From Arenicola marina (Eukaryota > Annelida > Polychaeta > Arenicolidae): a stretch of DNA of 64,000 nt. This document shows positions 52,325 to 62,532 of this stretch, in pieces. Position 1 is the stretch's first letter. Each line of letters begins with the position of its first letter. Under the pieces are notes generated by a model. That model did not search any database. It saw only the letters and a list, made by a program, of their open reading frames with translations, and was not told the origin of the DNA. The position numbers were made by a program, and so were the translations under genes. The stretch lies in assembly GCA_964019135.1 (NCBI GenBank), contig OZ025257.1, positions 28,008,352-28,072,351 on the forward strand, given 5' to 3'.

Positions 52325-52790
52325 CATATCGACTCCATTATGACACCTGTAAAAGTTGACGACGATTGAAAAAACGAAAGTGAGAAAACAATGTCCATCT
52401 AGTTTGAGCTTAAGGACATGGTGAACTATGACGTCATTTTGTGCAAAACGTCTTTATACGCGCAAAAAAGTGATCAATATTAAAGTTGTCCCCTAATCAG
52501 TGGAACATTTTGACGCTAGTCGCATCTCTTTAGGACAAATATTAAGCAAGCCTTAACACCTTTGCGTGTTTCCATTAATCAGACGGCCTTGACCTTTGAC
52601 CTTTGACATTGGGACGTCTGTAACTTGAAATTGTAGAGGCTTGAACATGCCACATTTCCATAAACATTGGTGAACGATAGCTGTTGTCGTTAGGGCAGTA
52701 GCGGGTATGAAAAACATTGAAACAAACAAACAGAAAGAGCGGAGTGAGTAAACAAATCGTTCGACCGACATCTACGATATTTCGTCTTAA

Positions 52791-53333
52791 CAATGTTTAC
52801 ACCCCCTCAATGCTTTAGGCCGGTTTCCGGCACTCAAACGTTGACTGCAATATTTGCGCTTCGCGCAGCTGCATGAAGGCACCAGGGTTATGCGCACTCG
52901 TCCCGCGCAGAACTGTTTCCATTAATAATGTATGGGAAAGTGAAAATACACAAGCACGAGGATCGATTTCCCAAGACCCTGACGCCCAGGGTCCCAAATC
53001 GCTAGGGCTAACCGCGGGAAACCAAGGGAAATTCCTGGGCGATAAAGGATGAATGAGTGACGCATTCCCCAGATTAAGCGCCGGGGCCGGACTTAGTACC
53101 CAGAAACTAAAAATAAAAGCCGCCGCCATAACACGAGGGAAATGAAAAATGTATGAGCGTAACTTGGTCAATCGATATTTACGATCACCCGCAAACAGAA
53201 AAAAACTTGCATTGTAACGATTATTGTTTTTGGGCGCGGCAGGCTTCGGCCAGAGGTGGAATATTCAATCCAGGTGGCGCTGTACATGTAGCGCCACTCA
53301 CAGACCACGTGACGTATACTTCAGGAGACTTTC
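52791..53333. promoter_or_regulatory. Upstream region of the LRR-PAN gene
   Basis: Non-repetitive, moderately GC-rich DNA between the foldback and the ATG at 53334. CCACGTGACG near 53306 combines an E-box (CACGTG) with a TGACG half-site, about 20-25 bases before the start codon. No TATA box at a convincing distance was seen. The promoter role is inferred only from position. Confidence 0.3.
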
Positions 53334-54315
53334 ATGCGTGACACACGTACTGTCCTGATGGTACCTATCACCATGGCCAGCCTCTATCACTCATTTCTTG
53401 TAATTCTATATGTCGGATATCCGCATACAGCACATGGCGACATTGTATACAACGCGAGCGGCCAAGCCTTGGCATCCGCTCCCGACAATATCCCAAGCAA
53501 CGTCTCCCATATTATTCTGACGGAAAATGACATCGAGGTCGTGGATTTTATCATCGGAGGTCCATTTCTGGAATTGGTGGAAGCGAATCTTGACGATAAT
53601 AGATTGTCTGATTTCCCGGAGTTAAAGAACTGCAGTGCCGTCCAGATTCTGACTCTGACCAGTAACAGAATCGCAGCCATCCAGCCGGGCAGATTGGATG
53701 ACCTCCGCAGCTTGACGAAGCTGAGACTCGGGATGAACCCACTGATGGCCATACCAGATGTTGCGGGACCAGGACAAACGTTAGCGGACGTGAATCTGTT
53801 TTCAACTAGCTTCACGGCAGTCCCACGCCTGCCACTGATGGGGAAAAGTCTGACCAGTTTGCGCATGAAAAAAAGTGATGTAAAAAGCGTTAGTACAAGT
53901 GATATAGAGACGTTTCCTTTGCTGGAGACAATTTCTTTTGAGACTTGTCATCTCACGTCGTGGCCGGACATGCCAGACCAAAACAACATGGAGGTAGTTA
54001 TCATTACTGGTAATGACATCAGCGAAATTCCGCCCAGTATGTTCTCAAGAAGTCCTAAGCTAGCAACAGTGAGGATAGAGGACAACCTTCTGGAGACAGT
54101 ACCTGCGTCCATCTGTCTCCGCGGACCTGATGCCGTTGATCTGACCCTGCTGCTCTCCGGGAACCCGCTGCAGTGTGACTGCCGTCTGCAGTGGCTCAGG
54201 ATGGCCGCCGACAGCGGGGTCCACGTGGATCTCACCATTCCCTGCGCCGGACCAAGTCACGTGACGGGACTGCCCTGGGGAGATGTGATGGTGACGAACC
54301 AGCTCCAGTGTTCAG
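53334..54315 (+). CDS. Secreted leucine-rich-repeat protein with PAN-like tail, exon 1
   Basis: This exon encodes residues 1-327 of a predicted 412-residue protein. The ATG at 53334 is first; an ATG at residue 14 (53373) is an equally good start because the hydrophobic stretch SLYHSFLVILYVGYPHTAHG follows it and looks like a signal peptide. About nine LRRs follow (residues about 56-270), with L-x-x-N-x-I/L cores such as LTLTSNRIAAI, LRLGMNPLMAI and VIITGNDISEI. A classic LRRCT cap covers residues 277-327 (NPLQCDCRLQWL, cysteines 281, 283, 304 and 326). N-glycosylation sequons include YNAS, NVS and NCS. There is no cysteine-bearing LRRNT and no transmembrane segment. The donor TTCAG|GTGAGA at 54316 leaves phase 1. 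The likely role is extracellular recognition or adhesion; the ligand is unknown. Confidence 0.88.
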
Positions 54316-54662
54316 GTGAGATCATACCATTATAACATCGGAAATGGAGCTTATTGTGATGTAAACATGCGCCAAGAGAGGTAAGGGTGGTGGGGCAGGG
54401 GTGGAGGGCGGAGGGGGCGGGGGGAGGCGCTTCCCAGCTACCTGGACGGCTCCGTCTATTCTCCAGTTTGACACCATTACAAAATAAATTTGCGGGAACG
54501 AACCTTTAAAACAAAATGATATACTGTTATCGGCAAACGTACACGGTCAAAATCTAGATGGGTTGGCATTTGCCGATTTATTTCGTAAAAGTAACAGCTC
54601 TGGTACCCTTGCTGGTAACGTCCATACGAGCATGCCACATGTTTTGTTTTAATTCACCCCAG
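54316..54662 (+). other. 347-nt intron of the LRR-PAN gene
   Basis: GT-AG intron. It contains a G-rich stretch near 54388-54430 (GGGGCAGGGGTGGAGGGCGG). No other feature was seen. Confidence 0.75.
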
Positions 54663-54919
54663 AGCCGCCGTTGTATGCGCCAAGGACAGTGACCCGCGTC
54701 GGTCTCAACGACTTCTCGTGCGACGTGCGCAATGTCACCGAACTGGTCATCACGCGCAGTGTGACGTCATGCGCAACAAGGTGCGCATCCAACCCATTGT
54801 GCGTTATGTTTGCCTTCGGAGAAGTTGGCGGCGATCAGCACGCATGCGCAATGACAGGCGGCAGTGGGTCGACTATTGCGCCCTCTGACCGTTTTCAACA
54901 CTGGTTCGTTGTCGACTAA
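54663..54919 (+). CDS. LRR-PAN protein, exon 2 (PAN/apple-like domain, stop)
   Basis: The acceptor CACCCCAG ends at 54662. The split codon G|AG gives E328, and the frame continues EPPLYAPRTVTRVGLNDF... to TAA at 54917-54919 (residues 328-412). Cysteines at 347, 364, 368, 374 and 389, with the spacing SCATRCASNPLCVMFAFG, resemble the helix-plus-sheet core of PAN/apple domains, which bind proteins or carbohydrates. NVT is a sequon. The phase-1 border between an LRRCT and an extracellular module is typical of exon-shuffled animal proteins. The joined protein ends without a membrane anchor, so a secreted product is inferred. An alternative exon further downstream is not excluded, because a minisatellite starts 12-20 bases after the stop and no AATAAA precedes it. 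Confidence 0.82.
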
Positions 54920-54930
54920 TTGCGCTTACA

Positions 54931-56070
54931 TGACTATATGACTATGGGGATTTTAGGATGATGGACACTATATGACTATAGGGTCTATAAGACTCTAGTC
55001 CTATAAGACTATAGGGTCTATAAGACTATAGGGTCTATAAGACTATAGGGTCTATAAGACTATAGGGTCTATATCACTATAGGATCTATAAGACTATAGG
55101 GTCTATTAGACTATAGGATCTATATCACTATAGGGTATATAAGACTATATGGTCTATAAGACTATAGGGTTTATAAGACTATAGGGTCTATAAGACTATA
55201 AGGACTATAAGACTATAGGGTCTATAAGACTATAGGGTCTATAAGACTAAGGGTCTATAAGACTACAGGGTCTATAAGACTAAAGGGTCTATAAGACTAA
55301 GGGTTTATATCACTATAGGGTCTATAATACTATAGGGTCTATAAGACTATAGGGTCTATAAGACTATAGGGTCTATAAGACTATAGGGTCTATAAGACTA
55401 TAGGGTCTATAAGACTATAGGGTCTATAAGACTAAGGGTCTATAAGACTACAGGGTCTATAAGACTATAGGGTCTATAAGACTATAGGGTCTATAAGACT
55501 ATAGGGTCTATATCACTATAGGGTCTATAAGACTATAGGGTCTATTAGACTATAGGATCTATATCACTATAGGGTATATAAGACTATATGGTCTATAAGA
55601 CTATAGGGTTTATAAGACTATAGGGTCTATAAGACTATAAGGTCTATAAGACTATAGGGTCTATAAGACTATAGGGTCTATAAGACTAAGGGTCTATAAG
55701 ACTACAGGGTCTATAAGACTAAAGGGTCTATAAGACTAAAGGTTTATATCACTATAGGGTCTATAATACTATAGGGTCTATAAGACTATAGGGTCTATAA
55801 GACTATAGGGTCTATAAGACTATAGGGTCTATAAGACTATAGGGTCTATAAGACTAAGGGTCTATAGGACTACAGGGTCTATAAGACTAAAGGGTCTATA
55901 AGACTAAGGGTTTATATCACTATAGGGTCTATAATACTATAGGGTCTATAAGACTATAGGGTCTATAAGACTATAGGGTCTATAAGACTATAGGTCTATA
56001 AGACTATAGGTCTATAAGACTATAGGGTCTATAAGACTATAGGGATTATATAACTATATGGACTATATTC
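54931..56070. repeat. 17-bp AT-rich minisatellite (GACTATAGGGTCTATAA), about 65 copies
   Basis: It begins about 12 bases after the LRR-PAN stop codon. The unit contains the inverted pentamers CTATA and TATAG, so single strands can fold into many small hairpins. Variants (ATCACTATAGG, GTCTATTAGA, GACTAAGGG, GACTACAGGG) recur in the same order at spacings such as about 439 bases (55101 and 55540), showing block duplication within the array. The array is AT-rich and carries many stops in all frames. Confidence 0.95.
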
Positions 56071-56093
56071 TTGAATTTCAACGAATCGCGGTG

Positions 56094-57030
56094 TCAATGG
56101 TAATTATTTACGCTTAGTAGTGTGACGTTGGGTACCAATTGTAATTATTTCCGCTTAGTAAAGTAACGTTTGGCCCCAATTGTAACTATTTCCGCTTAGT
56201 AATGTGACGTTTGACACCAATTGTAACTATTTACGCTTAGTAATGTGACGTTTGGGCCAATGGTAACTATTTCCGCTTAGTAATGTGACGTTTGGCACCA
56301 ATTGTAATTATTTCCGCTTAGTAAAGTAACGTTTGGCCCCAATTGTAACTATTTCCGCTTAGTAATGTGACGTTTGACACCAATTGTAACTATTTACGCT
56401 TAGTAATGTGACGTTTGGGCCAATGGTAACTATTTCCGCTTAGTAATGTGACGTTTGGCACCAATTGTAATTATTTCCGCTTAGTAAAGTAACGTTTGGC
56501 CCCAATTGTAACTATTTCCGCTTAGTAATGTAACGTTTGGCACCAATTGTAACTATTTACGCTTAGTAATGTGACGTTTGGGCCAATGGTAACTAATTAC
56601 GCTTAGTAATGTGACGTTTGGGCCAATGGTAACTAACTACGCTTAGTAATGTGACGTTTGGGCCAATGTTAACTAACTACGCTTAGTAATGTGACGTCTG
56701 GCACCAATTGTAACTATTTACGCCTTGCAATGTGACGTTTGGCACGAATGGTAACTATTTCCGCCTTGTAATGTGACGTTTGGCACCAATGGTAACTAAT
56801 TACGCTTAGTACTGTGACGTCTGGCACCAATTGTAATTATTTACGCTTAGTAATGTAACGTTTGTCACCAACTGTAACTATTTACGCTTAGTAATGTGAC
56901 GTTTGGGCCAATGGTAACTATTTACACTTAGTAATGTGACGTCTGGCACCAATTGTAACTATTTACGCCTTGTAATGTGACGTTTGGCACCAATGGTAAC
57001 TATTTCCACCTTGTAATGTGACGTTTGGCA
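56094..57030. repeat. 41-bp minisatellite with a 163-bp higher-order unit, about 23 copies
   Basis: Unit pieces: GTAACTATTTCCGCTTAGTA and ATGTGACGTTTGGCACCAAT. A four-unit pattern repeats with a 163-base period (starts near 56141, 56304 and 56467), recognised by the AAAGTAACG variant. Later copies are simple 41-mers with more divergence. Most units carry TGACG, a CREB/ATF half-site. Confidence 0.93.
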
Positions 57031-59096
57031 ATCCTACAAGAACTGACCGCTGTGAATGTTTAACATCATTGCAGTATGTCAAAGTGTGTTAGAAAACAAG
57101 AGGGTAGAGAGGGTCTAGGCAAAAGAGTAACATAATTACACTATAATATATTACACTGTTTGGTCCAGACGCAAGTATCGGTTCCTTCCGCCGGACAGTG
57201 TGTACGTCTGGCATCGTAAACGTCTGTAAGCCTCTGTAAACATTGATGTCACATGCATTGAACTCTGCCACTGGTCGTTGTTTCAGTCGTATATTATATA
57301 TAAGTAATACAAACTTTGCACGTCATTAAAAACACTGATTTCGCTTTGCTTTTGTACCTTGGACACTTCACACTTGATATATATCCGCGTACCAGTAAGC
57401 TATGATAGCGTGTGTAAGAGAATGGCTCACAGAGAGCCATGCCACAATGCCCAGTGAATCCTATTACACTAGACAGGTCCAAACGTGCTTCCGCCAGGTT
57501 CAAACTAACCATAATAACATTTCATTATTCAGCCCCGTTCTTTCACGACGCAGCTGTGTTGCTGTACTTTCAGTGTTAGCAAGCTCTAGCAAACATTCCT
57601 TAAAAGGACAAATTTGTGATTGCTGGTTCATAAGTAGACTCTGGCAAAGATCTTTCCTGTAAGGCTCAAGAGCGATATTCCGTTTCATGTCTTCGAATTG
57701 GCTGTTTTCCTTGTTTCTTTGGTATGTTGCGTAATTCATTATAATGCGTATCAGCTGTATATTCCCCGTGTCCCACCATAACAGCGGGTCACTAAACGAG
57801 GGTTCCTGTGGTCGGTGGCTATGCCAAAAAGCTTCTTTTCTTTGTATCAGCATGTTGTTGTTTGAGAGGAGTGAATTGTTTAATTTCCGGTATCCAGGGC
57901 CTTTGTTATAATTGTGTGGGTTAATGTCAATAGTGTAAAGAGAATAATCGCTATGCGCAAGATGTGAAGTTGTTTAGTAATTATGGATGTAATTAGAGGA
58001 GCTGCGTACAATCTGTCAATTAGTTTTTTGACGTTATATCTGTTACTGTAGTGGGTGATCTTCTTGACTTCTGGGTATGTATGTCTAAAAGTTATGTTCG
58101 ATATTAATGTTATTTAGTTCAGTTTGCAGCATCAAGGTCCCTAGCAATCACTTAACGTGTTTATAACATTTCTAAAACGGTTCTAACGTTATCCTAATCA
58201 TTTTTAAAACGTTATAAAAACGTTATGTGTTTTCCGGGTCCGAGTTAAAGTGTGTCTACTAGATACAGGCTACGTCTGGCGGATCAAATGGGAAAAATGT
58301 GATAAATGATTCGCTTCTGATTTGATCAGACACTAGACCATAGGGCTGTACAGTTCTCGCGGATTCTGTTTCCAGTTTAGGTGTTTTTTGGGAGACCAAA
58401 AAAAAACGGGTGCTCTTAGAACGAGTGCGCATCACGCTGGTGCCTTGCTTCAGCTGTGTGACGCGCACTCATTGTATTCAACGTTTGAGTGTTGGGAACC
58501 GGCCGGCTGCGCGGTTTGTGCGTGAAGAATCGAGTGGGTGTGAAACTATTTATTGTTTGCTTTGGTCCAGGCAGTGCTAACTATAAAATCTAATATAGTT
58601 CAAGATAAAACACTTATCTCTCCATAATGCATGTGGTCCGTTCGATGAAACTGTTGGAAGCGTTGTATTTTGAGGCAAATCATCGATGTTTAAATTTCTG
58701 CGACAAACGGAGCACCATTGTCCTCGCCTGATCAGTCCATTTAACGAGCTTTGTTCCGTAACCATAGATACCGCGCGCAAACATGCAACTTCTGATGATT
58801 ATTGCGTCAAACGACATGGAAAACCCCGCGCAACACATTAGATCGCCTGACACTGAGAGCCACTCATAAGACAACCGCATTCTTGTTTATCAACAGTCCA
58901 ACCGCTCATATATTACATAGATCTACTCGGATGGTTATAATTCTGATATGCACAAAACTTCAGTGGTTAGTTGTGCATCCAAGGACAGCTTTAGCCGAAT
59001 AGCCGACGGAAACCAGTCAGGGAGAACGGAAAGTAGGTCGGGCACCAGTCGAGTAGAATGCATTCCGACCGCCCTCTGCTGGGAGAGTGGTACGAC
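57031..59096. other. 2-kb stretch without a supported gene
   Basis: A minus-strand frame at 57500-57853 (117 codons) is protein-like in composition (SFSDPLLWWDTGN, RNIALEPYRKDLCQSL) and has an in-frame ATG. I recognise no family, and neither splice sites nor neighbours support it. Near 58170-58240 ACGTTAT-type motifs repeat (AAAACGTTATAAAAACGTTA), possibly a MITE end. The rest is unremarkable. Confidence 0.45.
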
Positions 59097-59231
59097 GGGT
59101 CATTTAGCGCGGCGCTGATATAAGGGTCATTTAGCGCGGCGCTAATATAAGGGTCATTTAGCGCGGCGCTGATATAAGGGTCATTTAGCGCGGCGCTGAT
59201 ATAAGGGGCATTTAGCGCGGCGCTGATATCA
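59097..59231. repeat. 27-bp tandem repeat, five copies, with palindromic core
   Basis: The unit GGGTCATTTAGCGCGGCGCT plus GATATAA is repeated five times with only two or three substitutions. AGCGC-G-GCGCT is self-complementary. Near identity suggests recent expansion. Confidence 0.93.
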
Positions 59232-59536
59232 GCTAATCAATTTATATGTAATGTGATGTGCAAATAAATTGTTAAATTTGAATAATTTATTCGTGACCTT
59301 TTTAGGGTAAATATATTAATTATTAAAGATTTGACATAACACATTAATAAACATAATTTGTTGGAAATTTGCTAAGAAAAGTTTCATGTTACTGGGGCTG
59401 TTACTCAGAGTAAAACTCCCGAGCTGTGCTTGACACGAATTTGGATTTTACCACATATGCAAGCATGTTACCTTAAGAGCTTCTTACCTTAAGAGAATAT
59501 AGCCTATGTAGAACAGGCATCTTCAATCATTACTAA

Positions 59537-59727
59537 CACAATATGGATAGGTGCTACCTAAAAAATGCGAACGTATAATTATTAATTTATTAATTAACAA
59601 CAGCTGGTACATAACCACATATAATAAACCACAATATGGATAGGTGCTACCTAAAAAATGCGAGCGTATATTTATTAATTTATTAATTAACAACAGCTGG
59701 TACATAACCACATATAACAATTGTAAA
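59537..59727. repeat. 93-bp tandem duplication
   Basis: Two copies of a unit starting ACAATATGGATAGGTGCTAC and ending GTACATAACCACATATAA, offset exactly 93 bases, with about three differences. Each copy contains ATTAATTTATTAATTAAC. Confidence 0.95.
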
Positions 59728-59879
59728 ATGGGGGTACATCGAAATGTAAGTACAGGGGATCATATAAAGGAATAATATATGAAACGAAATGAATAATGGT
59801 AGATCGTATATCAGAAAACAAATTCATATAATGGGGCAGCACATGTTATATCGTTTCAGTATATATCGGAGGACTGTTG

Positions 59880-59972
59880 GGGGCGGAGTTGGAGGTAATG
59901 GGGATTAATTAAGTTTGGAGGGTGAGGAGTGGGGGGGGGGAGCAGTTTCGGTGGGCGGGGGGGGGGTGTTGC
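59880..59972. other. G-rich tract with quadruplex potential
   Basis: Several runs of three or more G on the plus strand are separated by short loops (TTGGGGGCGGAG, GAGTGGGGGGGGGG, GGTGGGCGGGGGGGG). This is compatible with G-quadruplex folding; the function is unknown. Confidence 0.55.
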
Positions 59973-60055
59973 TTTTAACTGGTTCAGTTTCACAACATTT
60001 TTGGGTGCTACAGCATGTTCTGTGTTGGTGAAGCAGAAACAGGGCGTAAATGACT

Positions 60056-60660
60056 TCAGCGGATTTCTAGTCCTAACAAGTTGTTAAAAAACTCATTAAA
60101 TGGTGCCTTTGGCTTTAAAAAATGTTGACACTTGGTAAAGCAATGGTAAATGGATTCTACTAAATCTTCACAAAACGGGCTATCGGGACTATCTTTAATT
60201 CTGCATTGCGTCAAGTATTTATTAGTGTTTATTGTTTGATGGCATATTTTCCATTAAAAGTCGAACAGTTTGCGGTCTAAAGATTTTTGATCCATGTTTC
60301 CAAAAACTACATAGGGGTCTAATGTGGTGTGAAACACCTTTTCTCATTTTATTACCCCGGCTGGGACTCAGCGCTGGGGAGAGGTTTTATTATAAATTGC
60401 CCGTAGGCTAAAATTGTTGTCTTCTAGGAGACAGTCTTCTTCTCCTATGAACAAGCATGGCCTATTGGCGGGTCCCTGGTATCGGCGGTCCAGTGCCCGC
60501 AACCAAAACTTGGGGACCGCCCCCAGGAGTCGGAGGTGCATCGCCCTGCCCCACCCGGACGTTTCCAAGTGCGGCATGGCGACCACCTCGTCCGGCCCCA
60601 GGAGGCTGACCCAGTCCCACAAATGGCCTATAGTGGCGATCCCTGCTTTATGTTGATTAC
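60056..60660 (-). pseudogene. LINE ORF2 C-terminal fragment (L1/Tx1-like)
   Basis: On the minus strand one frame reads HKAGIATIGHLWDWVSLL..., SGWGRAMHLRLLGAVPKFW, NNFSLRAIYNKTSPQR. It stays in register through WKICHQTINTNKYLTQCRIK and then FCEDLVESIYHCFTKCQHF before a terminal TGA at 60058-60056. The I-x-T-N-x-x-L segment and the C/E/H/C cluster are the usual end of L1- and Tx1-type ORF2 proteins downstream of the reverse transcriptase. Three in-frame stops (near 60368, 60344 and 60269) and the missing endonuclease and RT domains show a dead, 5'-truncated copy. No poly(A) tail was recognised at its 3' side. Confidence 0.75.
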
Positions 60661-60755
60661 GAGAATAACGGCAAAAAAAAAGTCGCATAGAACAATCACG
60701 AAAGTAACTTTAGAGCAAATCACAATCAAAAATGAAACGTCATATCAAGGATCCC

Positions 60756-60871
60756 GAAAACAATCGCTTCCAATCACACATAACGAAAACAATCGCTTCC
60801 AATCACACATCACGCAAACAATCGCTTCCAATCACACATCACGAAAACAATCGCTTCCAATCGCACATCAC
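60756..60871. repeat. 29-bp tandem repeat, four copies
   Basis: GAAAACAATCGCTTCCAATC plus ACACATCAC is repeated four times at exact 29-base spacing with single-base differences. It lies about 100 bases upstream (on its own strand) of the LINE fragment. Confidence 0.95.
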
Positions 60872-61219
60872 GGATGGACAGCTTTACGACAATCGCGATC
60901 AACGGTATTACTTCGATTATTATGTTCCGATCACGATAATAATTTTAGGTGCAATAACGGATCACAAAAAAGTGTTATCCCACGCCAACCCCCCACCCTG
61001 TATACTGACTTGCCTAGCTAAATAATCCCGCGTCTGTAAGGGCAACACGGAAGATCTGTTCACTTCATTAAACAACATTAATGGCGATTATTTGCTGATT
61101 ATTTATATCCACAAACGGCAAGTGTAAGAAAAGTTCATCTCGGATATACGTGGCCGCCTTTTCAAATTGCCACAGACACAAATCAAGTACGCGGATGAAT
61201 CATGTTATACCTTTTCGAC
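60872..61219. other. Intergenic spacer downstream of the transporter gene
   Basis: AT-rich sequence without coding frames or repeats. It separates the LINE fragment from the transporter's poly(A) region. Confidence 0.55.
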
Positions 61220-61225
61220 TTTATT
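61220..61225 (-). terminator. Poly(A) signal AATAAA of the transporter gene
   Basis: TTTATT on the plus strand is AATAAA on the minus strand, about 75 bases after the transporter stop codon. This is a usual distance for an animal 3' end with a short 3' UTR. Confidence 0.6.
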
Positions 61226-61300
61226 GCACTTACTCTTCTTTTAAATAAATAAAATAGGGCAGTTGGAATTCCCTGACATTACTTCACGATACTGTAGACA

Positions 61301-62532
61301 TCAAGTGTTGCCATACTGTTCTTGGTCTGTAGCTTCTATGTCAGTGGAGGCCACATTCAGCGGTTTCTCGTCTTCTGGGTTAGTAGTTTGGTCTTGTGCT
61401 TTTGCTTTAGGGTGACCGTGTTTCTTTATATAGCAGGATACGTACAATTGTGCGCCCGCGTAGGCCCAAAACAGAGCGATCGTGGCCGAAACGATGATAT
61501 AGATTAATGACATATATCCGAGAGAGTCGAACAGATAGCCGACGAGGTACGGTCCCGTCAAACCGCCCAGCGATGACGCGACGAGAAACACGGATGACGC
61601 ACTTCCGGTGATTGTGATGTAGTTGGATGCCCAGAGGAAGGCGGTCGGGAAGAAGGACGCCATGCCGAGACCCACAACGGCGGTCGACACCCACACTATG
61701 GAATCGTGAAACTTACAGAACAACATGATGAAGGCTCCAACGAAGCCGAGGGCCATGTCTCCGATGAGCATCTGCCTGGGGGAGAGGCAAAGCGACAGGG
61801 GGATGGCCAGCGCGCGACCGATGCCCAACGCCCCCCAGAACGTCGTCATGATGAGTGAGCCGTAGTCGTTGGGCCAGCCGAGTCCCTTGACGACAAACGC
61901 CGCTAGGTAATTCGCCAGTGAATTTTCAATCATTAAGTAGACGTAAAAAATAATGAACCCGAAGACGAGAAATTTCACGCGGAAACTGTTTTGCTCTGGG
62001 ATGTCTTGGGAGTCTTTTAGTTTGCTCTTGGCGTTGCCACGGCAGGACGGTCCGTTGATAAAGAAGGTTGTGAGGAAGAGCAGCGCGGGAAGCAAAATCA
62101 TGGACCCGATGCTGACGTAAGCAAAACGTACGACATTTAAGTGGTCGTAAAGCTCCTCCGGGGACATGGTCGTGACGTCACTTCCCGCGGCGTGATCCGT
62201 TTTACCACGAGGCGTTGCCATGGTGATGCTGCTGTTGCCAATCCAACCAGTAACGTTTGAATTCGCCTCCGCGAAAAGAGTTGTATTTGCAGCATTCTCG
62301 AAAGCCTCGTTCAGTCGACGCCACTGTTGGCTGGTAATGCCGTCATAGCCCGCGTTTGTGACGTCATACGCTGCGGTTGTGGCGGTGTCGAGGAAGCTGA
62401 GGTCGGGGAGGAAAGGTCTGACGATTAGAGGACCGACCGTGGCCCCCGCAGTGAACATGGTCTGGATACCTTGCGCCATGACTCCCTGCAGCTTGTGACC
62501 CTCCCACAGATAGAGGAGGTACGCCTGACCAC
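61301..62532 (-). CDS. MFSD4/NaGLT1-like MFS transporter, 3' terminal exon
   Basis: This exon encodes the last 409 residues, ending EQYGNT and TGA at 61303-61301. It continues the N-terminal MFS bundle (GGQAYLLYLWEGHKLQG, then TAGATVGPLIVRPFLPDLSF). A long extracellular loop with three sequons (NTT, NVT, NSS) follows. Then come a helix (SIGSMILLPALLFLTTFF), a charged cytosolic linker and six C-terminal helices, with YLVGYLFDSLGYMSLIYII near the end. The P-F-L after the G-x-x-x-x-P-L core is characteristic of the MFSD4 family, which includes the sodium-dependent glucose transporter NaGLT1. The acceptor CTCGCAG|GTGG at 62532 is chosen because the phase fits and the helix aligns without an insert; an in-frame alternative at 62583 would add 17 residues. 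The substrate in this animal is unknown. Confidence 0.88.

Larger units (their letters stand above)
46011..52790. mobile_element. Foldback element 2: TTAA-ended, nested inverted arms, THAP relic inside
   Basis: The outer arms pair 46011-46490 with 52325-52790 (landmarks TTAAGACGAAATATC, GTCGGTCGAACGAT, CCCAATGTCAAAGGTCAAAG, AACTAGATGGACATTGTTTT). Both ends show TTAA. Inside, 47862-48190 pairs with 51440-51746. Further in, 49290-49390 pairs with 50925-51030. A GGGCGTGC module lies between outer and inner arms on both sides, in inverted orientation. The same order on each side suggests a single large element with later insertions on the left (minisatellite, tRNA-like units). THAP coding sequence starts just inside the innermost left arm. 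THAP transposases occur in Kolobok (TTAA target) and P elements, so I infer a decayed relative. No catalytic domain was found. Confidence 0.7.
59232..60055. other. AT-rich spacer, then G-rich tract; no gene
   Basis: It includes a 93-bp duplication (59537-59727) and a G-rich tract (59880-59972) described separately. Otherwise AT-rich, with no coding frame of note. Confidence 0.6.

Noticed and set aside
53387-53866. 159-codon minus-strand frame
   Set aside because: It is antisense to the LRR exon, whose domain content and splice sites are clear.
55060-56060. Phage T7 promoter-like core CACTATAGGG repeated many times
   Set aside because: It arises from the 17-bp repeat variant ATCACTATAGGG. 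The rest of the T7 promoter is absent and the context is animal DNA.
57500-57853. 117-codon minus-strand frame
   Set aside because: Protein-like composition but no family resemblance, splice sites or poly(A) signal that I can support.
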